Of a stretch of 64,000 bases of DNA, positions 9,520 to 18,552 are shown one piece after another. The notes under the pieces are model-generated. The model saw nothing but the letters and a program-made list of their open reading frames with translations. It was not told where the DNA came from and searched no databases. Each line of letters begins with the position of its first letter. Within the stretch, counting starts at the first letter, position 1. Source of the stretch: Moraxellaceae bacterium (lineage in GTDB: Bacteria; Pseudomonadota; Gammaproteobacteria; Pseudomonadales; Moraxellaceae); contig JAJFBF010000008.1 of the NCBI GenBank assembly GCA_020697295.1, forward strand, positions 17,787-81,786, given 5' to 3'. A program made the position numbers and the translations under genes.

Positions 9520-10677
9520 ATGTCGACGACTCCGGTCAAGACCTGGCGCGAGACACTGGCTGCCGTGCTCGAGTGGTCGCCCGTGGACAAGGGTCAGATC
9601 ATGATGCTGATGCTGGTGCCCGTCCTGGTCCAGTACCAGTTGTGGGCCTGGGCGGTGCTGCAGCGGCCGGACCGCGAGGAGCTGGTCAATGTGGCGGCCC
9701 TGACCCGCCTGATGTGGAGCGAGGCGCTGCTGGCCGTCGGCGCCGTGCTGCTCATTGGCCTCGGTCGCTGGCTGCGCCGGCACTGGCCCGACACCCTCTG
9801 GTTCCAGCACGTCTCGGCGCAATATTACACGCTGACGCTGTGCTATCTGGGCTATCAGGTCGGCATGAACGCGATCAGCACCGGCATCGTGCTGCTGGGG
9901 GCCCCCGTGTTCGGCTTTATCGTGATGAACCGGCGCGTGATCTGGCCGGCCACGACCACGGCCCTCGTGGGCACCCTCGGCCTCAGCTATTGCAGCGCCC
10001 TTGGCTACCTGCCCTACGCGCCGGTCATGGTGCAACCGACCACCCCGGCCAGTGAACTCTTCCACCTCAACAGCATGCTCGGCTTCGCGGCGCCGCACTT
10101 CATCATCATCCTGCTGCTGGCCGACCAGACCCTGAGCTGGTGGCGCCAGCGCGAGGACACCATCCGCGAACTCTCGCGCACCGATGCGCTGACCGGCCTC
10201 AACAATCGTCGCGCCATCATGGAAATGCTCGACAAGGAAGTGGCGCGCACCCGCCGCCATGGTCCGCCGCTGGCCGTGGTCATCCTCGACCTCGACCATT
10301 TCAAGAAGATCAACGACAGCTGGGGCCATCCCACGGGCGATCGCGTGCTGCAGCAGGCGGCACAGGTGCTGCGCCAGTGCATCCGCCAGACCGACGTGGT
10401 GGGCCGCTATGGCGGCGAGGAATTCATGATCGTGCTGCCGGACACAACGCTCGAGGGCGCGGCGGTGCTGATCGAACGCTGCCGCGCGCAGCTCGCCGCC
10501 GCCATCATCACCGCCGACAGCGGCGAGACCTTCACCATCAGCGCGAGCTTTGGCCTGGTCGGCAACGAGCAGAACATGGTGCTCGCGAGCGAGGCGCTGA
10601 TCAAACTGGCCGACGATGCGCTCTACCGCGCCAAGGCGGGTGGACGCAACCGCGTCGAGATCGCCGCGGCGGCCTGA
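9520..10677 (+). CDS. Membrane-bound diguanylate cyclase (GGDEF), paralogue 1
   Basis: A 385-residue protein. An N-terminal integral-membrane sensor of about six helices (residues 25-205) precedes a short linker and a GGDEF domain (about 218-382). The active-site loop is GGEEF (298-302), with metal-binding DLDHFKKIND upstream. The inhibitory I-site RQTD (289-292) is intact, so it should make c-di-GMP with product inhibition. The sensor starts with the signature EWSPVDKGQI and resembles no MASE domain I can name. It is shared along its full length with the gene at 38264-39409. Confidence 0.92.
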   Translation: MSTTPVKTWRETLAAVLEWSPVDKGQIMMLMLVPVLVQYQLWAWAVLQRPDREELVNVAALTRLMWSEALLAVGAVLLIGLGRWLRRHWPDTLWFQHVSAQYYTLTLCYLGYQVGMNAISTGIVLLGAPVFGFIVMNRRVIWPATTTALVGTLGLSYCSALGYLPYAPVMVQPTTPASELFHLNSMLGFAAPHFIIILLLADQTLSWWRQREDTIRELSRTDALTGLNNRRAIMEMLDKEVARTRRHGPPLAVVILDLDHFKKINDSWGHPTGDRVLQQAAQVLRQCIRQTDVVGRYGGEEFMIVLPDTTLEGAAVLIERCRAQLAAAIITADSGETFTISASFGLVGNEQNMVLASEALIKLADDALYRAKAGGRNRVEIAAAA

Positions 10678-10844
10678 AGCGCGGCTGCCGCAGAGGCGAA
10701 GCGCGCCCTGTTACCCTGCGCGGCCCCTCCCGGCGACAGGCCGAGCCGCTCCGCCGCCTCACCCGATCGATACGCCCCGCTCCCGGGCAGGGCCGCCGGC
10801 GCTGGACTACTGTTACCTGTCCCCTATCCACCCGGAGACATGTG

Positions 10845-11219
10845 ATGGCACACGAACAATTTTCCAGCTGCATCGAAGCCTGCAATACCTGCGCCACAGC
10901 CTGCGATCACTGCGCCACAGCCTGCCTGCTGGAACAGGACATCAAAGCCATGGCCCGCTGCATCGCCCTCGACATCGACTGCGCCCAGGCTTGCCGCCTG
11001 GCGGCCGGCTTCATGGCGCGCGACAGTGAAATGGCCGCCTACTTCTGCAAGTTCTGCGAGGAAATGTGCGAAGCCTGCGGCGAGGAATGCGCGCGGCACG
11101 CGCATGGCCATTGCCAGGAGTGCGCGCTGGCCTGCCGGCGCTGTGCCGAGGAATGCCGGCGCATGGCCGTCAAGATGCCGGGCGCGCGGGCCGCGCAAGC
11201 GGCCTCGCCCTCGCACTGA
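10845..11219 (+). CDS. Cytosolic four-helix-bundle copper storage protein (Csp3-like)
   Basis: A 124-residue protein with 19 cysteines spaced mainly as CxxxC and CxxC on amphipathic helices (for example CIEACNTCATACDHC and CQECALACRRC). This is the pattern of Csp proteins, which line a four-helix bundle with Cys thiolates and store many Cu(I) ions. No signal peptide is present, so it matches cytosolic Csp3 rather than exported Csp1. Two His lie near the fourth helix (ARHAHGH). GGAG precedes the ATG. No copper regulator or transporter is adjacent. Confidence 0.9.
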   Translation: MAHEQFSSCIEACNTCATACDHCATACLLEQDIKAMARCIALDIDCAQACRLAAGFMARDSEMAAYFCKFCEEMCEACGEECARHAHGHCQECALACRRCAEECRRMAVKMPGARAAQAASPSH

Positions 11220-11271
11220 CGCGAGCACCCGAAAAAACGCGCCCCGGTCGCGGCACCCGCCAGAATTCCGG

Positions 11272-13974
11272 TCAGGCGTGCTGCGGCCGGACGCGCAGGG
11301 AGTGACGCAGGGCTTCCAGCACCTGGGCCCGCGTCACCGGCTTGCTGAGGTAATCGTCCACGCCGGCGGCGCGGGCCTCGCGGATGCGGTCCGGCGTGGC
11401 ATGTGCGCTGAGGGCGATGATCCAGCACGGCGAGTGTCCCTCCTGCCCCTCCCAATCGCGGATGCGGCGCGTGGCCACATGCCCGTCCATCTGCGGCATT
11501 TCCGTGTCCATGAGCACGACGTCCCACTGGCCGGGCGCCGCGGTCACGGCCGCGAGGGCAAGCGCGCCATTTTCCACGACGGAAACTTTGATGCCCAGGC
11601 TGTTGAGCAGGCTCACGATCACCAACTGGTTGACGACGTTATCCTCGGCGACCAGCACGCGCAGATGGCCAAGGCCATTGCCCTGCCCATCCACGGGATC
11701 GGCACTGGGAGCCGGCTCGGCACGAAGAGAGGACAGCAGCAAGGATCTGAACTGAAGCGGATGCAGGGGCAGCTCCAGCACCTTCATCGCCCCCGGCAGG
11801 AGCGGCTGCGCGAGCGGCCAGGCCTGCAGCAACGCGGCGCCATTTTCCCGCGCCGGGCGCCCTGCCTCCGCCGATTGGTCCGGCCCCAGCAACAGCACGT
11901 CACAGGCAGGCGTGGGCGCTGACGGGTCGACATGGTCGAGGCTCTGCACGGCCATGCCCCAACGCCCGGCCCAGGTCGCCAGATGACTGACCAGCACAGG
12001 GTCGCCGCTGGCCACGCACAGGCTCTTGCCCGCCAGCCCGGGCACCGGCTCGGATGCCGCCACGGCAACGACCGGCAAGGTAAACCAGAAGCAGGTGCGC
12101 CCGGGCTGGCTGCTGACGCCAATGCGGCCCCCCAGCAACTCCACCAGGCGCTTGGAAATGACCAGGCCCAGGCCGGTGCCGCCGTACTGGCGGCTGGTGC
12201 CGGCCGCCGCCTGCTCGTAAGAGCGAAACAGCCGTCGCACCTCGTCCGGGGAGAGTCCGATACCGCTGTCCTCCACCTCGAAACGCAGCACAGGATGGGC
12301 GCCCTCCCCCTCGGCCTGCAGGCTCACGCGCAGGTGAATGGCCCCGCGCTCGGTGAACTTGCAGGCATTGCCCAGCAGGTTGTTGAGAATCTGCTTGAGG
12401 CGCAGGGGATCGGTATGGACGACGGCCGGCACCGCCGGGTCCATGCGCACCCACAACGCCAGCTGCTTGTCGACGATGCGCGGCGCGTGCAGGGCCACGC
12501 AATCGCCCAGCAATTGCTCCAGTGAAGTGTCGATATGCTCCAGGCCCAGCTTCCCGGCCTCGATCTTGGAGTAATCAAGGATGTCGTTGATCACGGTGAG
12601 CAGGGATTGCGAGGAGCGGTAGATGGTATCGGCATACTGGCTCTGCTGCTCGGTGAGCGGCGTGTGCCGCAGCAACTCCGACAGGCCCAGCACGCCGTTC
12701 ATGGGCGTGCGGATTTCGTGGCTCATGGTGGCGAGGAATTCGCTCTTGGCCTGGCTCAGCGCCTCGGCATGGGACTTTTCCGCCTTGAGCCGGTTGATCT
12801 GCGCCGCCAGCGCCCGCGACAGCAAGGCCACGGCCAGGAAGCTGCCGACCTCCACCAGGTGTTCGGTGAAAAGGTTGCGCGGCACTATGCCGAGCTTGTT
12901 CAGCACGAGCAGGATGGACCCGAACAGAAAGCAGGCCCAGGCCACGATAAAGCCGTTCAGCTCGGGCTTTTCCGCCTCGGAGCGGTCATGCGAGAGCAGG
13001 ATGGCGATGCCCGCCGTCAGCGACAGGCTAAAGATCACCAGCATCTGCAGGATCAGGAGCGGCGTGCGTCCCATCCAGGGCAAGAGCAGCAACAGCACCA
13101 CGCCAGCCACGCTGTGCGCCCACAGCAGGCGGGACAGGCGCGGCGTCCACCTGCCCAGGTTGAGGAATCGGATCACGAACCAGGGGGCGATCATGACGAT
13201 GACGGCCAGCGTGGCCTCAATGGCGATCGTCAGGACATGAGCCTGATCCGGCCAGAGAAATCGCGTCCCGAAGCCCTGCAGTACCACCTGCAGGGCCGTA
13301 ATCACCGTCGCCCAGCAGACATAGGGCAGCCAGGCCGATTCGTGCAGCGAGGTGTAGAGCAGCAGGCTGTAGAGGATCATGACCAGCATGCCACCCAGCA
13401 ACAGGCTGTGGATGACGGTCACCAGGGCGCTGTACTCGGAAAATTCCCGTGCCGGCATCAGCACGAGTGGCAATTGCAGATTGGGCGTTTCGAAGCGCAT
13501 CAGGATTTCGCGCGGCGCCTGCGGCGGCAGCTCGACGGCGAAGGCAAAGGCGAGGGTCTGCAAGCTGCGCTGGTCGTAGGGCAGGTCGGCGCCTTCGCGG
13601 TAATGCGTGAGCACCTGCCGCTCCTCATCCAGCAGCCACAGGTCCACCAGTGTGATCAGCGGGTAGTCCAGCCCCAGCACCCAGTCGCGCGCGGCATGGC
13701 TGTGATTGCTCAACGCCAGCCGGTACCAGCAGACCTCGGTGGTATAGCCGTGATTGGGGACCGCCGGACCACTGGCGCGCCAGGGCCAGCGCCCGGGATC
13801 CTGGCGCAGGGCCTCGATATCGGGCGCCGCCGACGGAGGCATGCAGAAGTGGCGCAGTTGCGGGTAGGGCTGGTAGCGGTCATGCCCGGCCTCCAGCGTC
13901 AGCACGGACGCCGGCGCCGGCAATGCGGCAAAAAACAGTACGAGGAAGGCCACCCAGCCGCGCCATGCTTTCAT
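11272..13974 (-). CDS. Hybrid histidine kinase with 7TMR-DISM sensor
   Basis: A 900-residue sensor kinase. A signal peptide (residues 1-23) precedes a periplasmic 7TMR-DISMED2-type domain (about 30-180). Seven membrane helices (about 185-390) and a short coiled coil follow. HisKA has phospho-acceptor His419 ([10 protein letters not shown]). HATPase_c shows [16 protein letters not shown] and GGTGLGL. A stretch at about 645-760 looks like a degenerate receiver without the acidic pocket. The true receiver is at about 772-895 with Asp823 ([12 protein letters not shown]). No Hpt or output gene is adjacent, so the partner is unknown. Start fixed by GGAG and the signal peptide; longer starts would bury it. 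Confidence 0.92.
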   Translation of the reverse strand: MKAWRGWVAFLVLFFAALPAPASVLTLEAGHDRYQPYPQLRHFCMPPSAAPDIEALRQDPGRWPWRASGPAVPNHGYTTEVCWYRLALSNHSHAARDWVLGLDYPLITLVDLWLLDEERQVLTHYREGADLPYDQRSLQTLAFAFAVELPPQAPREILMRFETPNLQLPLVLMPAREFSEYSALVTVIHSLLLGGMLVMILYSLLLYTSLHESAWLPYVCWATVITALQVVLQGFGTRFLWPDQAHVLTIAIEATLAVIVMIAPWFVIRFLNLGRWTPRLSRLLWAHSVAGVVLLLLLPWMGRTPLLILQMLVIFSLSLTAGIAILLSHDRSEAEKPELNGFIVAWACFLFGSILLVLNKLGIVPRNLFTEHLVEVGSFLAVALLSRALAAQINRLKAEKSHAEALSQAKSEFLATMSHEIRTPMNGVLGLSELLRHTPLTEQQSQYADTIYRSSQSLLTVINDILDYSKIEAGKLGLEHIDTSLEQLLGDCVALHAPRIVDKQLALWVRMDPAVPAVVHTDPLRLKQILNNLLGNACKFTERGAIHLRVSLQAEGEGAHPVLRFEVEDSGIGLSPDEVRRLFRSYEQAAAGTSRQYGGTGLGLVISKRLVELLGGRIGVSSQPGRTCFWFTLPVVAVAASEPVPGLAGKSLCVASGDPVLVSHLATWAGRWGMAVQSLDHVDPSAPTPACDVLLLGPDQSAEAGRPARENGAALLQAWPLAQPLLPGAMKVLELPLHPLQFRSLLLSSLRAEPAPSADPVDGQGNGLGHLRVLVAEDNVVNQLVIVSLLNSLGIKVSVVENGALALAAVTAAPGQWDVVLMDTEMPQMDGHVATRRIRDWEGQEGHSPCWIIALSAHATPDRIREARAAGVDDYLSKPVTRAQVLEALRHSLRVRPQHA

Positions 13975-14449
13975 TCCCACTCCCCGCTCCTTCCTGCCTC
14001 GGGCCGTCAGGCCGGGTGCCAATTGGCGCATGCGGCCCACGCTCGGCCCAAGCGTTTGTTCCGGAGGATGGCGCGAATGGCAGGATAGCGGGACGAAAGG
14101 CAGAGCGGCGAGAGTACAAAAAGGACGGCTGGCGATTGTGTGAACAGCGTCACCCAAGTCAGGCGCAAGCCCGTCAATTCAGCACCAGTGGTGTGGCCGG
14201 CCGGGAATGCCCGCCCGGCGTGTGCGGCGGTGGCCGGCTGAAGCCGCAACCGCAGGCAATCAAGGCGTCCGGAAATGCCGGAGAGCGGCCTTCCGTCCCG
14301 GCAATGTCCGTCATCACATGGAAACGGGCGAGCCATTCGCAGTCGATGTTGCACCGGAATGGAGCGCCATGCCGAGCCGGCTCCGGCGCAGGAAAGCGGC
14401 GGCGCGGCCTGGCGGCGTTATTGCAAAACAGGCTATCCGGCGGCATCGC

Positions 14450-14494
14450 AAAAAAAGAAAAGGGGCGGCACGCCTGGCGGCGCCCGCCCCTTTT
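14450..14494 (-). terminator. Intrinsic terminator of the esterase gene
   Basis: An 11-bp inverted repeat (14458-14468 with 14484-14494, AAAAGGGGCGG/CCGCCCCTTTT) is followed on the minus strand by TTTTCTTTTTTT. It lies about 100 nt past the stop of the minus-strand alpha/beta hydrolase gene. The A/T flanks would also allow some activity in the other direction. Confidence 0.88.
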
Positions 14495-14558
14495 CTTGAC
14501 CTTACGACTTTGGTATCCGCCCTGGCGGCCATTTCAGCCGGGCGTCTGCCTCCTGCAA

Positions 14559-14580
14559 GTCGGGATGAATTCCGACCTGC
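14559..14580. repeat. Degenerate REP-like palindrome
   Basis: Read on the minus strand, it is a GCAG foot followed by GTCGGAATTCATCCCGAC. It matches the two GTAG-footed copies at 28288-28309 and 28383-28404 except for a few bases, so it is probably a diverged member of the same family. Confidence 0.6.
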
Positions 14581-14592
14581 CGGAACAGGCGC

Positions 14593-15657
14593 TTAGCGGC
14601 TCAGGAAATCCCGGAGGCGCTGCAGGCTGCTGTCGGACGTTGCCGTATCCGTCGTGTCGCCGGTATCAACAGGCAACGGCGCGGGCGGCGGGGTCGTCCC
14701 GGTTTCCACCGGGGCGGCCGGCGGCGTCACTACCGTGCCATCGGAGGTCACGTTGATATAGCGGTCCAGGAAGGCCAGGGCCTGCGGCCGGTACAGCGAA
14801 GTGGCGCCCGAGGCGGTGCTGTGGTCATAGCCCTGCAGCTTGACCAGCTCGACCGGCACGCTGGCGGCGCGCAGGGTCGTGGCGAAATTATCCGACTGCA
14901 CGGGGGGCACCACCGTGTCTTTGGTGCCGTGGTAGAGGAATACCGGCGCCATGCCGGAGCGCACCTGGCGCCGCGGCGAAGCCTGCTCGTACAGGGCCGG
15001 GATCTCGGCATAGGTGCCGCCCATGAAAATCTTCACCGAGGAAGCGTCGCGCGCTTCGGGCGCGGCCAGGTCCGAAGGCGGGGCACCCGCGATCGCCACC
15101 TTCACTGCGGGAAGGTCGGATGCCGGCTGCACGGCCAGCAGCGTCGCCAGGTGGCCTCCCGCCGAATAGCCCCAGACCGCGAGGCGGCTCATGTCGAGGC
15201 GGTATTCGCTCGCATGCTGCTGCAGCCAGCGCAGGGCCTGCTGCATGTCCTGAAGCTGGGACGGATGCGTGGAACCGGGCGCAAAGCGGTAATTGATGGA
15301 GAACGCCGCATAGCCGCGCCCCGCCAGGGTCTTGCCCGTGCCGCTCATGCTGGTCTTGTCGCCGCGCTGCCAGGCGCCACCGTGCAACAGCAGCACCACG
15401 GGGCGCTGCCCGGCGTTCGACGGCAGATAGAGATCACCCTTCAGAGCCTGAGGCCAGTTGGTCGGGGTATAGGTGACGGTGCGGGTGCTGGCGGTCGTGC
15501 TGGTAGTCGTGGTTGTGCCAGAGGTCGAACTGGTGGTCGAGCCTGAGCGCAGGGCAGTCAGGCTATCGAGGAGGCCGGCCGAAGCGGAAAGCGGAAACGC
15601 AAATAACACGGCAGCGGAAAATGATAATACTTTTTTACGAGTGGAAATTCTTTGCAT
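14593..15657 (-). CDS. Exported alpha/beta hydrolase (BD-FAE/carboxylesterase type)
   Basis: A 354-residue secreted or periplasmic hydrolase. The Sec signal peptide (residues 1-27, ending SASA) is followed by a Ser/Thr-rich linker. The catalytic domain has the oxyanion motif HGGAW, nucleophile elbow GYSAGG, acid Asp in GTKDTVVPP and the catalytic His in GYDHST. This order matches the BD-FAE/hormone-sensitive-lipase-like esterases. The C-terminal 50 residues are a Pro/Thr/Asp-rich tail of low complexity. The start is taken at the ATG before the signal peptide, with GGAG about 11 nt upstream. An intrinsic terminator follows. Confidence 0.87.
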   Translation of the reverse strand: MQRISTRKKVLSFSAAVLFAFPLSASAGLLDSLTALRSGSTTSSTSGTTTTTSTTASTRTVTYTPTNWPQALKGDLYLPSNAGQRPVVLLLHGGAWQRGDKTSMSGTGKTLAGRGYAAFSINYRFAPGSTHPSQLQDMQQALRWLQQHASEYRLDMSRLAVWGYSAGGHLATLLAVQPASDLPAVKVAIAGAPPSDLAAPEARDASSVKIFMGGTYAEIPALYEQASPRRQVRSGMAPVFLYHGTKDTVVPPVQSDNFATTLRAASVPVELVKLQGYDHSTASGATSLYRPQALAFLDRYINVTSDGTVVTPPAAPVETGTTPPPAPLPVDTGDTTDTATSDSSLQRLRDFLSR

Positions 15658-15907
15658 GGATAAAAAACTCCGTCCAAATACTACTTTAGTTGGGCGGAGT
15701 ACCATCCGTTTTGCAGAGGTAACATTCAACAGCTTGAGCACGAGCTAAATGTTTAGGAAATAGGTATTTTTGTATTTCCGACTGAAAATTTATCCTGAAA
15801 AAAATTTCAGGACTGCCACATTTCTTGACTCGCTCCTGGCGGAAGCAGCGATCACTCAGCCTTCTGCGCGTTAACGGCCAGAGCGCCATCCGCTTGTGAC
15901 GCGCGAA

Positions 15908-16453
15908 TCAGTCGGCCACGGGCCAGGGCGTGGTCTTGGTGCCTTCCACAAAGCCATAGACCGCAATGCCATAGCCGACCGCCGGATCCAGCACGGACTG
16001 GCAGTTATGGATGAGCAGGGCCACGGCACAGGCGGCGGCCCTGCCCGCCTCCACATTGGAAAGCGCATGCGCGGCCTTGATGGGCGCGAAGGCGCGCTCC
16101 AGGCGCGGCTGCGTGAACTCGAAATCGAGCAGGGGCTGATGGCTGCCCTGGTCATCGAGGGCGGCGCGCACGCGATCATCGGCGAGGCGCAGGCCGAGCC
16201 GCGACAGCAGCTCATGCGTGAGGTTCATCAGCTCGGGGCCTTTCTGGTTGGCCTCGTCGGAGAGCACCGCCTGGCCCGGCACCAGCTGCATCGCCGCATA
16301 GCCGAAGGACCGGAAATAATAGGTGCCGGCCATGCGCGCCAGCGCGGCAATGACGGACTCGGCCTGCAGGCGGCCCTCCGGGGCGAGCGCATCGAAGGCG
16401 ACGGAGGCAAAGGCCTGGGCGACGGCGGCACGGGTGGCGGCGGGGGTGGTCAT
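15908..16453 (-). CDS. Hypothetical protein
   Basis: A 181-residue, mostly helical, Ala-rich protein with no signal peptide and no family I recognise. Features seen: a GTYYFRSFGYAAMQLVPGQ segment near residue 45 and a C-terminal small-residue stretch ending GYGIAVYGFVEGT. Codon usage matches its neighbours and GAGG lies just upstream of the ATG, supporting a real gene. It is divergent from the GMC oxidoreductase gene. No function is proposed. Confidence 0.65.
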   Translation of the reverse strand: MTTPAATRAAVAQAFASVAFDALAPEGRLQAESVIAALARMAGTYYFRSFGYAAMQLVPGQAVLSDEANQKGPELMNLTHELLSRLGLRLADDRVRAALDDQGSHQPLLDFEFTQPRLERAFAPIKAAHALSNVEAGRAAACAVALLIHNCQSVLDPAVGYGIAVYGFVEGTKTTPWPVAD

Positions 16454-16637
16454 GGGGAGTCCTCGAACGGAGATTGACCGCTGCTGGCGGCGGGCAAGCC
16501 GCCCGCGGCGTTGAGGCCGCGATGATACGTCAATCGTTGCACGCTGGCAGGCGCGCTACGAGGCCGCCACTGTATGATGAGGGTCCGGGCGCGGCACGCG
16601 CGCCACAACAACAAGACGCGAAATCGAAGGAGCGAAC

Positions 16638-18281
16638 ATGCAGGTCGTGGATTATGTGATCGTGGGCGCCGGCTCCAGTGGCTGCGCGCTGGCCGGACGG
16701 TTGTCGGAGGATGCCGGGGTGTCGGTGGCGCTGCTGGAGGCCGGCGGCAACAAGGGCGACAGCTGGCTGGTCACGACACCGGCGGCGGTGGTGCTCATGG
16801 TGCCGCAGTCGATCAACAACTGGGCCTTCGAAACCGTGCCGCAGCCCGGCCTCAACGGCCGCCAGGGCTACCAGCCGCGCGGCAAGGTGCTGGGCGGTTC
16901 CTCGGCCATCAACGCCATGGCCTATATCCGCGGCCACCGCCGCGACTACGACCACTGGGCGGCCTTGGGCAATCCCGGCTGGTCTTTTGCAGAAGTGCTG
17001 CCTTACTTCAAGAAGGCCGAGCACAACGACGCCATCAATGATGAATGGCACGGCCAGGACGGCCCGCTGCACGTCAGCCACCTGCAAACCGACAATCCCT
17101 TCCAGCAACACTATCTGAAGGCCGCCGAAGAGGCCGGCTATCCGCTCAATCCGGATTTCAACGGCGCCGAGCAGGAAGGCCTCGGCCTCTACCAGGTCAC
17201 CCAGCTCAATGGCGAGCGCTGCAGCACTTTCCGCGCCTATGTGCAGCCGCACCTGGGCACGCGCTCCAACCTGCAGGTGGAAACCGGCGCGCTGACCCAA
17301 CGCATCCTCTTTGAAGGCAAGCGCGCGGTGGGCGTCGAATACCGCCAGGGCGGACAGGTGAAAACCCTGCGCGCGCGCCGCGAAGTCATTCTCAGCGCGG
17401 GCGCCTTCCAGTCGCCGCAACTGCTCATGCTCTCCGGCGTCGGCGATGCCGCCGAGCTGCAGCAACATGGCATTCCCCTCGTGCAGCACCTGCCTGGCGT
17501 CGGCAAGAACCTGCAGGACCATCCGGACTTCATTTTTGGCTACAAGTCCAAAGACACCAACCTGCTCGGCTTCTCGCTCAAGGGCGCCGTGCACGGCTTC
17601 CGGCAGATCCTGCGCTACCGTCGTGAACGGCGCGGCCTGATGGCCTCCAATTTCGCGGAAGGCGGCGGCTTCCTGAAAACGCGGCCCGAGCTCGACGCGC
17701 CCGACATCCAGCTGCATTTTGTCATCGCCCTGGTCGACAACCATGCCCGCACCCTGCATGGCGGCCACGGCCTGTCCTGCCATGTCTGCCTGCTGCGGCC
17801 CAAGAGCCATGGCACGGTCAGCCTCAAGGACCGCAATCCGGAGACACCGCCGGTCATCGATCCGAAATTCCTCGATCACCCGGACGACATCGAGACCCTG
17901 GTCGCCGGCTACAAGATGACCGAACGCCTGATGAAGGCGCCGGCGCTGGCCCGCTTCATCACCGAGGATCCGTTCACCGCGAACGTGAAAAGCGATGACG
18001 ACATCCGCGCCATCCTGCGCGCGCGCACCGACACCGTGTACCACCCGGTGGGCACCTGCAAGATGGGCAGCGATGCCCTGGCCGTGGTCGACGCCGAGCT
18101 CCGGGTGCATGGCCTGGAGGGCCTGCGTGTCGTGGATGCCTCCATCATGCCGACGCTGATTGGCGGCAATACCAATGCACCGGCCATCATGATCGCGGAA
18201 AAGGCGGCGGACCTGATCCGCCTGGGCGAACAGACAATGGCAACGATGGCCCCTGCCGACCTCGCGACGCAGGAAAGCTGA
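16638..18281 (+). CDS. GMC oxidoreductase (choline/alcohol dehydrogenase, AlkJ/BetA type)
   Basis: A 547-residue FAD-dependent GMC-family enzyme. The N-terminal dinucleotide motif is VIVGAGSSGCALAGRL, and the GMC signature GKVLGGSSAINAMAYIRGH is at about residues 82-100. The C-terminal active-site region YHPVGTCKMG with GNTNAPAIMIAEKAADLI supplies the catalytic His and Asn. The length is that of BetA and the alkane-pathway alcohol dehydrogenase AlkJ; no betB or betI gene is adjacent, so a general alcohol dehydrogenase linked to the respiratory chain is more likely than betaine synthesis. AAGGAG precedes the ATG. Confidence 0.9.
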   Translation: MQVVDYVIVGAGSSGCALAGRLSEDAGVSVALLEAGGNKGDSWLVTTPAAVVLMVPQSINNWAFETVPQPGLNGRQGYQPRGKVLGGSSAINAMAYIRGHRRDYDHWAALGNPGWSFAEVLPYFKKAEHNDAINDEWHGQDGPLHVSHLQTDNPFQQHYLKAAEEAGYPLNPDFNGAEQEGLGLYQVTQLNGERCSTFRAYVQPHLGTRSNLQVETGALTQRILFEGKRAVGVEYRQGGQVKTLRARREVILSAGAFQSPQLLMLSGVGDAAELQQHGIPLVQHLPGVGKNLQDHPDFIFGYKSKDTNLLGFSLKGAVHGFRQILRYRRERRGLMASNFAEGGGFLKTRPELDAPDIQLHFVIALVDNHARTLHGGHGLSCHVCLLRPKSHGTVSLKDRNPETPPVIDPKFLDHPDDIETLVAGYKMTERLMKAPALARFITEDPFTANVKSDDDIRAILRARTDTVYHPVGTCKMGSDALAVVDAELRVHGLEGLRVVDASIMPTLIGGNTNAPAIMIAEKAADLIRLGEQTMATMAPADLATQES

Positions 18282-18446
18282 TCCCGGGAGCACCGGCATT
18301 GGCCAAATGCCAACGCTTGTAAAACCGGCCTGCCACAAACTTGGGGTGAACTGATACTCCGCGACCGCGAATTCAAGCCTAACTCTCTACTGGCAGTCGC
18401 ACGCTGGCCGTCACCTGACGGGCTTCAGCTACGCTGCCATCCCAAC

Positions 18447-18483
18447 TCCGGGCAGGGGCGGCGCTTCGCCGCCCCTGCCCGGA
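18447..18483. other. Perfect 17-bp hairpin between GMC and MFS genes
   Basis: Arms 18447-18463 and 18467-18483 are perfectly complementary around a three-base loop (CTT). No T-run follows on either strand, so it is not a classical intrinsic terminator. It could stop or stabilise the GMC transcript, or be a mobile palindrome. A second perfect 17-bp stem of unrelated sequence occurs at 43165-43204. Confidence 0.8.
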
Positions 18484-18552
18484 CATTGATTCCCGCGCGC
18501 TTCTTCAGCGCCGGGGGCAGCGTCCTTCGGCAGCAAAGAGAGGCGCGACGCG

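Larger units (their letters stand above)
13975..14592. other. Intergenic, 618 bp
   Basis: Between two minus-strand genes. It contains the hybrid kinase promoter (not resolved), an intrinsic terminator at 14450-14494 and a degenerate REP palindrome at 14559-14580. Short open frames on both strands here lack ribosome sites and family-like sequence. Confidence 0.6.

Noticed and set aside
12535..14088. 517-codon plus-strand frame opposite the 7TM hybrid kinase
   Set aside because: Kinase motifs on the minus strand are complete; the opposite frame is a Gln/His/Arg-rich shadow.
16530..18338. 602-codon minus-strand frame opposite the GMC oxidoreductase
   Set aside because: The plus strand has full GMC signatures and a ribosome site; the antisense frame has neither.
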